DNA of 64,000 nt, from assembly GCA_024180945.1 (NCBI GenBank), contig JAKSGN010000043.1, positions 806,001 through 870,000 of the forward strand, read 5' to 3'. Of this stretch, positions 44,301-53,228 are shown piece after piece. Origin of the DNA: Macrophomina tecta. Lineage: Eukaryota; Ascomycota; Dothideomycetes; Botryosphaeriales; Botryosphaeriaceae. Position 1 is the stretch's first letter. Each line of letters starts with the position of its first letter. Made by a program: the position numbers and the translations under genes. Under the pieces are notes generated by a model that worked only from the letters and a program-made list of their open reading frames with translations, ran no database searches and was not told where the DNA came from.

Positions 44301-46265
44301 GGAGATCCGAAGCACAAAGGAAATCGTTGTGACAGGGAAGAACGTGCTTTTCAACAACCTTATCAACCAGGACAGTGTCTTTGAGCCGGCAGATGAATGG
44401 CTTTACAACGAACCTGATTTTCTCAAGAACAACGCTGCTTCTAGAGCGGACGGCCAGTCGAGTTCTACCGCCGATTCGATAACCACAGGCGCAAAGCGCG
44501 TGGTGGGTACCGTTGTTAATATTTGGAAATCGCCGAAGAGAAGTACAAAAAACGATAATGCAGGCGATGCATTAGAAGGACTTGAAATGATGAATAATGA
44601 CAAAATTGATTCAGAACTCAGAGGTAAGCGCAAAGATCAAGACAAGCTCCATGAGCCTCTTGAAGGCGGTCTTATTAAGAAGAGAATTGTTAGGCTCCCG
44701 TGTGTTGATAGTAGCACGGTCACGATCTGTTGCAACGCGGCAAAAGGTCCCGAGTCGGAAAATATGTACTCCTTCTTTCGAAGACATGAGAACTTCGAAA
44801 ATTTCTTCTGGGACGGTACAACAGCGGCACTAAACACATGGCAGACGGAGCTACATTTGAGTTTCTATCAACTGTGCAATAAACCGGACGATCATCCGAG
44901 GGGCTCTATCGCGAAAAAGAAAAAAGTCCATCCCCCGGTAATTGGACCCTGGGATAATCGAGAGATGAAAAGAGCGACAATGGGATTCCGGTTCGATGGC
45001 GACTTTTTCGACCGATATTGGAGATGCCATTTTGTCGAAAAGAATCCCGCAAGTTCCGATGTGGGTGTCCGTGAGCTCGAGGATCTGCTCATACTAGACA
45101 GCAATAAAGCGGGCTCAGAAAATTGGAAGCAGCCGTGGAAGCAAAGGAAGGTGCTTGAGCTCATGCTATTCGACAAGATACTTGAAAAATCAACAATTCC
45201 ACTCAGCAAATCACGAAAGATATCAGAAAGGAGCTTGATAATATCAGGCAGACGGCCGCAAAGACCACAAAGCGCCGCAAACCGATCTCGCAAGCAAGTG
45301 GTACACCGACACTACCAGACACAATGCCACCTTTGGGCTCAATGATGACGAATCCAGACACGGTATCAGGACCGGAATTGCGCAGGTCTTTACATAATTC
45401 AGCATGGTCAAAGACTGCCTCTATATCTGAAGAAAGCACGCTGGAGAAGGACGCACTCGAGGATGCTCTTGAAGCAGCCGAGTTTGTGTCGAATATGAGA
45501 GGCGAAGATTACCTGAAGTACAGCAAAGATTCACAACCGTTTGAACAGATTCTCAGAGTCTTGGATGATGACATCGGTGAGAATCTTGAGCACATCGAAA
45601 GATGGCGCGATCGAGAAACCGACCGCGCTTCTGAGCAACCGCGCTGGACCAAGAACGATGAGCGTAGATACCGGACCACCATCACCAAATTGTTGAATTC
45701 AAATGCGAAGAGGATCAGGGATCTTCAGCGTTGTCGCACCAATAGACGGCCTTTGAGAACCTCTCTGGAAAGTACTCGAGCATACGTCCGAGACGATCTC
45801 AACCTGCGCAGCGCTGAGGACGTCCGTGCCTTCACGTACATGACTGCGACATTCCTCCCTATTGGTTTTGCAACTAGCATCTTCAGTATGGGCGGAGCCC
45901 CGGACGGAGACCTGTTGAGAAACATGATAAAGGTGGCTGGTGTCGCCCTCGCCATCACAGCAGTCGCACTCATATTCGACAAAATATTGGGGTCCGTTGC
46001 ACGTGCCATCAGAAATTTTGTGCTTCATCCGTGGAACCACATCGTATGTTTCATCGATTATCTGGAAGACTCGATTATGGAACTACGTCTCAAGGTAATG
46101 CCATTCTCACCCGAAGATGCGGATAAATCAACAGAGCGCGATTTTGGAGTCGAAGAGAGTACCAAAAAAGCCTTCAGATGGAGGGCGGTGACCGGCCTTC
46201 GTCGGCGGCCTCGCAAGGAAAGAGCTGATACTGATGCTGAGGTAGGCTTGCCCGCTCAAATCTAA
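41336..46265 (+). CDS. giant protein with C-terminal CorA-like membrane domain, one frame break
   Basis: Exons 41336-41507, 41562-42823 (frame break inside), 42873-45150 and 45207-46265; about 1589 residues. Introns are GTGAGT...ACAG, GTAGGT...TACTAA...GTAG and GTGCTT...CTCAG. The C-terminus has the CorA-like pair of membrane helices: a coil and RSAEDVRAFTYMTATFLPIG with FATSIFSMGG (residues ~1445-1470), then VAGVALAITAVALIFDK (~1480-1498). The canonical GMN is replaced by SMG. Fungi have many large proteins in which a CorA/ZntB-like membrane end is attached to a long cytoplasmic region; their roles are unclear. The N-terminal 1300 residues show no repeats I recognise. Between 42121 and 42172 the frame moves by one (IMIRDLEW to TPFNDADYDDDSYH) and no intron of the right length fits, so either one base is extra or the copy is defective. 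Confidence 0.7.
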
Positions 46266-46716
46266 AAAGCGCTCATTGAATTTATTTCTTTTTTTGTTTG
46301 TTTCTAGCTTTGGGCGCCCGATGCCGATTTCATGTTTGTGGGGCTTGGACGCGCAAATTGTATGTATGTTAGCATCTTTGATTCCATGTTGCGTTGTTCT
46401 GCAAAATATAGGTTGCACTCATAACCTTGAGTCAGTAAAACAGACAAAGATATCAGGAAATTGGGGCCGAGAAGAAGGATAAGCAGGACCAAAAGAGTGG
46501 CATGTCGATTCGTTCGTAATGAGTGACTACAAAAGTAAGAACAAAACTATATCATCAAAAAAAAAAAACAGCCGACAAGATATATCGCTCATCCCATCTA
46601 TCATATTTTCTTTCAGAGAACTCCGCGCTCATCATCGCAAGAAAAGCAGAAAAAAAAGTTAGCCGCCATCAAGAAACAAACAGACACAGCACATCATTAA
46701 GACATTACCGTCGCCG
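46266..46716. other. intergenic between convergent 3' ends
   Basis: A/T-rich 451 bases with an A run at about 46557-46568; 3' untranslated regions of both neighbours. No gene. Confidence 0.6.
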
Positions 46717-48861
46717 TCACACAACCTCCATCATAACAGTTACTTCCTCCACGCCTTCGCTAACACTCCCCATGACGCGCAATGAACCCCTGCCTGCTGG
46801 TGCATATCCCTTTCTACCACCCGAACTGCCCCTCTTCCAACTCCTCCTCTTCTTGATTGGATTCGCTGCATTCTCTTTGAACCGGTTCAACAGCAAATCC
46901 ACCGCCGCCGACGAATACCGCCGCTTCTCCACGCTGCCCCCGGACGCCGGCGAAGCTGCCTGTTCCTGCTGCTGCACGCCGCTATCCGCAGTCGAGAACG
47001 ACGAGTTAACCGACGACCCGCTCTCATCTACCGGCGCCGCGACAACGAACAGCGACTCGCGCTTCTCGTCCGCGCCCTCGCCCATGACGACGTCCTGCCC
47101 CTGTCCGTGCTCCGGCATCTTGAACGCGAAGAACGCTGCGCCGGGCACAAACGTCGGGCTGGTTGGATCGAGTGCCCTGCCCTTGCCCTTGCCCTTCGCA
47201 CCGTGTCCGTTGGCTGCTGTCGGCATCAACCACCCACCGAAGCCCATGTCGCGGGCACCCGGAGCGACGTCGTCATCGTCGGCGTCTTGCATCATGGCGA
47301 GCGACTGCTTGCGTGATTCCGACTCCAGGGGCGCGGTTCTCGGGCCGGGCGACGGCGGCAGCAAATCGTCGATGTGGTAGACGCGGCTGCCGCGGGGGGA
47401 GAGCAGGGCGGAGAGCTGGCGCATGTGGCCGCGGCGACCGTGCCCTTTGCGGGAAGGAGTGCTGGTGGCGGCGTCTTTGTCCTTGTTGGAGTTGCTGCCG
47501 CTCCGGCCGGCGCGGAGGGCGGAGGCGAGGTCCCATTCCTCGGGGAAGGGGGAGGTGCAGGAGATGGGTTCGTTGGCGGAAGAGTCGTTGTTGGTGGTTA
47601 TGTATTGGGGTTCGGGCAGGTCTAGGGAAGGGGTGTCTTCTTGTTGGCGCATGGCATGGATGGGGTAGGAGGAGGAGAAGGAGCCGCTGGGGGAGTAGGA
47701 GAAGGAGTGGTAGGGGTCGAGGTTGTAGAAGACAGAGGACGGGTCGATGCAGCCGGTTGCGTCGATGGTACCATTCTGCCAGTCATAAAGGTCCTCGGCG
47801 GTGGTTTCTGGGTCGAGTAGGAGCGGGGAGGCGATGGCCGGGGCGTAGATGAAGGGTTGCGGGTATCCTTGTTGGAACTGGCCGACGAACTGGGCAGGGT
47901 TGCAGGACGTGTTGACCTGCAGCTGGGAGTGTTGTTGGAGGGGGATGAGCTGAGCGTTAATGATCGGCAGAGTGTTGCCGTTATGGGGCATCCCGCTACC
48001 GTTCATCCAGGCGTAGGCATTCAAGCTGTCGCTCTGCTTCCGCGTCGCGTCTATGGAGCCGCGCATGCCGCCGGGTGGAGCCCCGTAGCTCATCTTGCGG
48101 GGTTCCTCACTTGGCCCGAAGCCGCAGCCCAGCGGGGCCGTCTTCTCGCCGAACTCGACCGTCCATCCAGACATCCAGGGGGAATTGCGAAATTCAGTTT
48201 GAGTCATTGCGACAAGCTCAGAAGCAGCGAACGTGGAATCACGCAAGGCGTCGTCTTGCAGGCGAAGGATCCGGCGCTGGATTGTGTACAGATTCTCGAG
48301 TAGAGCACGTTCTTCAGCAACGCAGTTGCGCAAGGTGCCGCGAGCCCGCCAGCGGCTGTGCTGCAGTTTCTTCTTTGTTGCCCGGGAGAGGCGGTTTTGT
48401 GTGTTCTGGATCTGATTCGCGCTGCGGTTGTCCGGCTGATCGTCGGCGGTGTGGCTGGCTGGGATGTCTGGTGGAGTATGGCACGGCTCGCTGGAAAGGG
48501 TCGAGGAGTACGAACGAGAAGGGGTATAGGCAGACCCGGGTTGCGACGCGGTGGTGGGCGGGTGTGTGGCTAAGCAGCAGCGTCGGTTTTCGACAAGGGT
48601 ATTTTCTATGGTGTTGAGGCGAGCGCGGGCACCGTCCAATACAATGTGGGTGCGCTGCAGGGCGGAGAGGATGTATAAACGCTGCTGGTGCAGAACAGCC
48701 AGGTGCGGTGTAGGGGTCAGTGTCGTCTGGAGAGCTGCTGACATCATGGTCCCCGTGCGCTTAGGTACTCCTGAAGCTAGTCCGGGCATCTGAAACTCGA
48801 CCGTCTGATGGGCCGTCAGAGCGGTTTTGGTGCCGGTGTGGAGCCCTATCGGCAGTTTCAC
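46717..48861 (-). CDS. low-complexity protein of unknown function (714 residues)
   Basis: One uninterrupted frame from ATG 48861; an alternative start is the MMSAALQTT pair about 38 codons later. The N-terminal third has a helical segment rich in Leu, Arg and Glu (LAVLHQQRLYILSALQRTH, EERALLENLYTIQRRILRLQ), likely coiled coil. A basic piece (RATKKKLQHSRWRARG) lies between its two halves. The middle is Tyr/Ser/Pro/Gln-rich and disordered. Later SRKGHGRRGHMRQLSALLSP, DLLLNRFKENAANPIKKRRS and a Gly/Arg-rich end suggest a nuclear or RNA/DNA-associated protein. No domain was recognised. A 2.1 kb stop-free frame with protein-like composition and convergent placement supports a real gene, though a short 5' exon could be missing. 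Confidence 0.6.
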   Translation of the reverse strand: MKLPIGLHTGTKTALTAHQTVEFQMPGLASGVPKRTGTMMSAALQTTLTPTPHLAVLHQQRLYILSALQRTHIVLDGARARLNTIENTLVENRRCCLATHPPTTASQPGSAYTPSRSYSSTLSSEPCHTPPDIPASHTADDQPDNRSANQIQNTQNRLSRATKKKLQHSRWRARGTLRNCVAEERALLENLYTIQRRILRLQDDALRDSTFAASELVAMTQTEFRNSPWMSGWTVEFGEKTAPLGCGFGPSEEPRKMSYGAPPGGMRGSIDATRKQSDSLNAYAWMNGSGMPHNGNTLPIINAQLIPLQQHSQLQVNTSCNPAQFVGQFQQGYPQPFIYAPAIASPLLLDPETTAEDLYDWQNGTIDATGCIDPSSVFYNLDPYHSFSYSPSGSFSSSYPIHAMRQQEDTPSLDLPEPQYITTNNDSSANEPISCTSPFPEEWDLASALRAGRSGSNSNKDKDAATSTPSRKGHGRRGHMRQLSALLSPRGSRVYHIDDLLPPSPGPRTAPLESESRKQSLAMMQDADDDDVAPGARDMGFGGWLMPTAANGHGAKGKGKGRALDPTSPTFVPGAAFFAFKMPEHGQGQDVVMGEGADEKRESLFVVAAPVDESGSSVNSSFSTADSGVQQQEQAASPASGGSVEKRRYSSAAVDLLLNRFKENAANPIKKRRSWKRGSSGGRKGYAPAGRGSLRVMGSVSEGVEEVTVMMEVV

Positions 48862-49558
48862 CTTATTCTGGAAGCCTGCAAGCGCTCTAGACTCAGGTAC
48901 CGAGCCGTCTCATGAGTGGAAGGTGGGGAGTTGCGGGCGCTTCGAAGATGAAGCATATGCCATGATGCGCCCCAAGCAGCCACGGCGGCCTTCTTTGTGA
49001 CGGGGAGGCGTCGGAGGCGCCTTGCAACCGTTGAAGTCAAACCCCTCGTTTATCTGCCAAGTTCGCAACTTGTTGCAACCGCCGGCATTGGCAGGTTTGA
49101 TCAGAGCCGCAGAGCACGTGAAAAACCTGCCAGGTAGAAGGAAGGCCGAAACTGCAAACGGTGTCAGATGGGCTAGAAACATTAGTGACGAACAGCAAGC
49201 GGAAACAATGGTTCAGAGCTGGTGGCGTCGGTTTTTCTCAGCCCTCGACTTGGGGACAAAGAATTGTGGTGCCGGATGTAGAGGAGCTATGCCAAGAAAC
49301 CCTGGTGAATGACCGGAACCAAGGGCAGCTCTGGAAGACTCTGAAAGGTCAAAAGCTTCCCATGCTGGATTGCATGTCTGAGCAGTCGGCAATTCTTGAA
49401 CGAAGTATGACTGGCTGCACGTCGCTTCTCTTGTGGATGGCGGCCGATGCCAGCCTGGCAATTCATGACAACATGTGGTGTTGGATGCAGGGTTTCGAAA
49501 TCGAGTAAAAAGGATACCAACGCACGTGGCCAGGCCCGAAGAAGAGGGGGAAGAAGGT
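48862..49558. other. intergenic
   Basis: Promoter of the gene at 48861 and sequence downstream of the tRNA gene. Short frames at 49022-49508 carry no recognisable protein. Confidence 0.5.
49507..49511 (-). terminator. RNA polymerase III terminator (T5) for the tRNA gene
   Basis: Five consecutive T on the minus strand, starting about 48 bases after the tRNA 3' end. It is the first run of four or more T after the gene, so the trailer would be long. Confidence 0.45.
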
Positions 49559-49685
49559 TAGCTGCGGATGGTTTCGATCCATCACCCTCCGGGTTATGAG
49601 CCCGGCGCTACAAAGAGGGTCAGTTTACGTGTCCAGAAATGGCCTATGGGTGGACTTCTTACCGCTTCCGCTGCGCCACGCAGCT
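49559..49685 (-). tRNA. initiator tRNA-Met (CAT) interrupted by a 55-base insert in the D stem
   Basis: The 5' part is 49685-49663 (AGCTGCG acceptor, TG, GCGC D stem, AGCGGAA loop, GCG). The 3' part is 49607-49559: C, G, CCGGG stem, CTCATAA anticodon loop, CCCGG, variable loop, GATGG/CCATC T stem with loop ATCGAAA, CGCAGCT and discriminator A. Joined they give a perfect 72-base cloverleaf. The T loop beginning A rather than TTC, three G-C-rich pairs under the anticodon loop and A at position 1 mark it as initiator, not elongator. A box (TGGCGCAGCGG) and B box (GGATCGAAACC) are intact. The only oddity is the insert at 49662-49608 between the third and fourth base of the 3' D-stem strand. The gene is functional only if that insert is removed from the transcript. 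Confidence 0.85.
49608..49662 (-). other. 55-base GT-AG insert with spliceosomal intron signals inside the tRNA gene
   Basis: Starts GTAAGAAG, contains ACTGAC with the branch adenosine 13 bases before the end, a CCCTCTTT pyrimidine tract, and ends TTTGTAG. Length and signals equal those of the protein-gene introns in this window. Its removal restores the D stem exactly. GTCCA and TGGAC 15 bases apart could pair as a small hairpin. Nuclear tRNA introns in fungi normally lie after position 37 and lack these signals. Confidence 0.7.
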
Positions 49686-50708
49686 ATAATTTGAGTTAGT
49701 CCTGGAATGCATGTACGACTGGTCCCATTGTATGATAGAGCGAACCCCCGGCGAAAAATCACATGCGGCGTCCTTGGAGCTGTAATTTGCCCGTAAAGAC
49801 ACCTTGATTCCAACACGAGCGGCGAAGAGAAGCGGCACACAGGATTGAAACGTGGCTTCCACGATGGCTTTGTGCCAGCGTCACGACCAGGAGATGGAAT
49901 ACGAAGGATGGTGGAGGGTAGAGATGCGACAGTGACGGTCGTATGTCGTGGCCGCCAGTCTGCGAGGCTGGTGCCAAAACCACTCCACCTTCTGGTGCAA
50001 GCCAGCGCGGAGAGGCACGCATGCACGCGCATGTAAGTTTTCAGAGCATTTCAGTACACATGCATGCCAGAGGAATGCTCAGATCCTCACGCCTGGCAAG
50101 AGTGTGTTGGAATACCTTCCGTACTCGGAGCGGCAGCGGTCGGGGCGAGCCGACGTCGCGCTCGACCATACAGAAGACAGGACAGGGGAGGTGAGCTCGA
50201 GTCAGTGGCAGTGAAGGGCTGACCGCCGCTCTGGGCGCGGAATTGCATGCCCCTTGTCTGATGGCGGGTCAGGCTGGATGGCGGGTCAGGCTGAGTGGCC
50301 CCCAGCGGCTCGGCGGCTTGCCGACGGGAGTGCAGCAGGGCAAGAAGAGGCGTGGACGGGGAGATCGATGGAGCGCGGAGGAGGGGCCGAATTTTGAAGG
50401 CGTGCGGTGTGTGCGGGCGGTGGAGAGCGGAGAGCAGAGCGGCGAGGAGGGCGGGGTGGGCCCAAGGGACGGGTGTGCCTGCGTGCTTGCTGCTGCCCTT
50501 CCCCCGGCCAAACCCCGGCCTTTTCAGACGCGTCGCGTCGCGTCTCCCCGCCGGCCTGCAAACGGCGACACCACTGCTGTCCCACCACAAGCAATCCCCT
50601 CTAGCATCGCCTGTGCCCTCCGCAAGTTTCCTTGGCCTGTATCAGCCGCCGCTCTCTCGCATCCACTGCAACCTCGTGGCCGCCCAGAGGCTGCCTGTCT
50701 GTCCGCCA
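49686..50708. other. intergenic, promoter of the gene at 50709
   Basis: GC-rich, with compositionally open frames on both strands and no recognisable protein. The frame of the next gene stays open to 50295, but that part is leader-like low complexity. Confidence 0.5.
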
Positions 50709-53228
50709 ATGGCCGGCCGCATTAACACCCGCTTTAACCCTTTCGAGCCAGGCCGTGATGGGTTTGGTGCCGATTTCAGCAACATCGACCCCAATGATCC
50801 CGCTGCCTTCCTCAAGGCCATGGGCGCTGGCAGCGGCAACCTGCCCATGCCCACTTCTCTGCCATCTCCAGACGAAGTCCGGAAGCAAGCCCGGAACCGG
50901 TCTGCTCAGATCTTCAGGGACTGGAGCTTCCTGAGGGCCGCCATCGATCGCCATGAGGCCACCATCCAGAAGCGTTGGCTCAAAAAGACCAAAGAGCAGC
51001 GCCGTAGGATCCTGCTCACTGCTTGGCCAAACATGCCCGCTACTCACCGTCCCGATTTCGAGGCCTTTACTCGCGAAGCCGACCAAATCCCGACTGCGGG
51101 CTCCAAGTTCAAGGACGCTTATATGTGGCCCTACATCAATCAAGAGGATCTCCTCAAACCAAGGACATTGCTCCTCTTCCTGAACGCCCGTGCTCGCAAC
51201 CCACCCGACGCCTTCGCTATGGCCGACCACGGGGCCGCCCATCTCGGCTACACCACCAAAGCACTTGTGGCTCCCTTCCTGAACGAACACACTATGATGT
51301 TCACTGCCCGGAGATCTCCTGAGACATATGGAGAACTCCTTAATTGGGATGACCACCCAGACTCATTCGAGTGGATGACTTCGGGAAAGGGGATGCACCC
51401 GGGATATGGTCTCCATATATTGGAGATGCAAGAGCGCGTATGGTCATTCCTTGTCGAGTGCTGCAAACAGATCTTGCACGACATCACCCCCGACTCAATT
51501 ACCGGCGACGACTTTCCTGTCCAGCCCGAACCGCCCTCTGTCTCTGAGAACGAGACTGGGTACAGCTCGCTTGCTGTTATTGCAGCAGAGGCTCCCTACC
51601 GTGCACCCGCAAGCCTCGATCTGGAACGCCTAGAATCGCTCCTGGCCGCGAAGCTCTCCGCTGCTGAGGATCATGTGTGGGCACTACGCGAAGATCCCAG
51701 CTACTTTGCGGATTGCGTCACCGACTACAGGGAGCATCGCCAGGAAATGATCCCTGATTCAAAAGGCCAGCCACATCCAGTATTCAAATCCGGCCGGGAG
51801 AACACCTTTTGGAATCGTGTCATTGGGGAGGTTGTCGCCAATGCTTATCTTCGCTTGGAGATCTGGAACGAACTTCGTAACCATGTCATCAACTTGCAAA
51901 ATCTTCAGGCAAGGCATGCCAAAAACATCTCCATTGACAATGATCTTCCAGATGAATATTTATCCGCTCTTCTCAAGTTCCAATACTATCTGAGTCACAC
52001 TACGAAGGGTCCAATTGGACAGCTGAAGCAAGGCGCTGTTGCGTCCCCGCCTTTGCGCCGCTTCTTTGCCAGGGAGCCCCCGGAGGATCCGCGCTCGACC
52101 AGGATCCGCGTCCGGGAAAAACCTGGCAGCGAGCCTGACAAGACCCGCATGCGCCTCATGTGGCTGTTCAATGCGCTTTGGGACGACGACCGCCGCTTCC
52201 TTGCGGGCATCACCACCTTGGTCGACGAATTGGAGCGGTTGCTTCAGAGTGATGCTAAAGCAAAGGAGCTCACTTCCCCTTACATCGCCGATGTTGTGTC
52301 TGACCTCGCGGTCATGGCAGAGTGTATACGCCAAATACAACTGTACCAGCCGTGGGCTCAGACCTTCGAGTCGCACATGGTCGGGAGGGAAGACGGTCTG
52401 AAGCGAGATTGGGCTGAACGGACCAAGGGCTGGGTTCAATTCCTGGGCGTTGCCGACGGGACACCCATGGCTAACCTGGGGGATCCCTCGGATAAGAAGT
52501 TCTCCTACCCTGTGGACAAGCGGAGAACTCGGGAGAATGTTGAGGCCATGAGGCGCGCCGAGCAGCATCTGGACCTCTTCTGGAGCAAGCTCGACCAGCA
52601 CATGCTGGGGAAGAATCGGAGCCTAGACAACACTGCGGTGCGGCAACTGCTGTCGCAACCTCGGATATTACAGCGCACGCCAGAATGGGTGGAGCCGGTC
52701 AAAGCTTCGCAGAAATCAGTTGCGGATGTTGACTCCCTACGCAAGCCTCTGTCCGAGCTCTATTTCGATCTGGAGCGCCGGACAGAGCACACGATCGACC
52801 GTTCCGGCGCGTCCGCTCCCAGGACCAAGGAGAAGACCAGAGCCTCTGCACAGACTTCCGCCGAACTGGCCGCACCACCGGTTGACCCCCTTGAACATCA
52901 TCTTCCTGACAAGCAGCCTACATTCCCCGTCGATAAAAGAGCCCATAAGGTATTCTCCACACTTTTCTACTCTCCGTCCACATCATCTCAACCTGGAGAG
53001 GTGGCCTGGACAGACTTCTTGCATGCCATGACATCGGCTGGCTTTGCTCCTGAGAAACTGTATGGGTCGGTGTGGCAGTTCAGTCCCACAAAGCTGGGTG
53101 TTGAAAGAAGCATTCAATTTCACGAACCTCATCCATCAGGCAAGATTCCTTTCTTGGTGGCTCGTAGGCATGGCCGACGCCTGAACAGAGCCTACGGATG
53201 GCATGGCGGTATGTTCTTCCTTGCCTAA
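50709..53228 (+). CDS. conserved-type fungal protein, 839 residues, function unknown
   Basis: Single exon from ATG 50709 (MAGRINTRFNPFEPG). The N-terminal part has a charged helical segment (IFRDWSFLRAAIDRHEATIQ, KRWLKKTKEQRRRILLTAWP) followed by DLLKPRTLLLFLNARARNPP, a pattern seen in many large uncharacterised ascomycete proteins. The middle is alpha-helical. The C-terminus (residues ~790-839) reads RSIQFHEPHP ... LVARRHGRRLNRAYGW, recalling the small alpha/beta dsRBD-like fold of HicA-type proteins, with a conserved FH.PHP and GRRL...YGW. That resemblance is from memory and weak; I assign no activity. No signal peptide or membrane segment. The frame is open upstream to 50295, but the first 138 codons there are low complexity. 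Confidence 0.75.
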   Translation: MAGRINTRFNPFEPGRDGFGADFSNIDPNDPAAFLKAMGAGSGNLPMPTSLPSPDEVRKQARNRSAQIFRDWSFLRAAIDRHEATIQKRWLKKTKEQRRRILLTAWPNMPATHRPDFEAFTREADQIPTAGSKFKDAYMWPYINQEDLLKPRTLLLFLNARARNPPDAFAMADHGAAHLGYTTKALVAPFLNEHTMMFTARRSPETYGELLNWDDHPDSFEWMTSGKGMHPGYGLHILEMQERVWSFLVECCKQILHDITPDSITGDDFPVQPEPPSVSENETGYSSLAVIAAEAPYRAPASLDLERLESLLAAKLSAAEDHVWALREDPSYFADCVTDYREHRQEMIPDSKGQPHPVFKSGRENTFWNRVIGEVVANAYLRLEIWNELRNHVINLQNLQARHAKNISIDNDLPDEYLSALLKFQYYLSHTTKGPIGQLKQGAVASPPLRRFFAREPPEDPRSTRIRVREKPGSEPDKTRMRLMWLFNALWDDDRRFLAGITTLVDELERLLQSDAKAKELTSPYIADVVSDLAVMAECIRQIQLYQPWAQTFESHMVGREDGLKRDWAERTKGWVQFLGVADGTPMANLGDPSDKKFSYPVDKRRTRENVEAMRRAEQHLDLFWSKLDQHMLGKNRSLDNTAVRQLLSQPRILQRTPEWVEPVKASQKSVADVDSLRKPLSELYFDLERRTEHTIDRSGASAPRTKEKTRASAQTSAELAAPPVDPLEHHLPDKQPTFPVDKRAHKVFSTLFYSPSTSSQPGEVAWTDFLHAMTSAGFAPEKLYGSVWQFSPTKLGVERSIQFHEPHPSGKIPFLVARRHGRRLNRAYGWHGGMFFLA

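Noticed and set aside
45151..45206. Apparent frame shift near the end of the CorA-like gene
   Set aside because: A GTGCTT...CTCAG intron of 56 bases joins both frames in phase 0 and restores the coil before the membrane domain.
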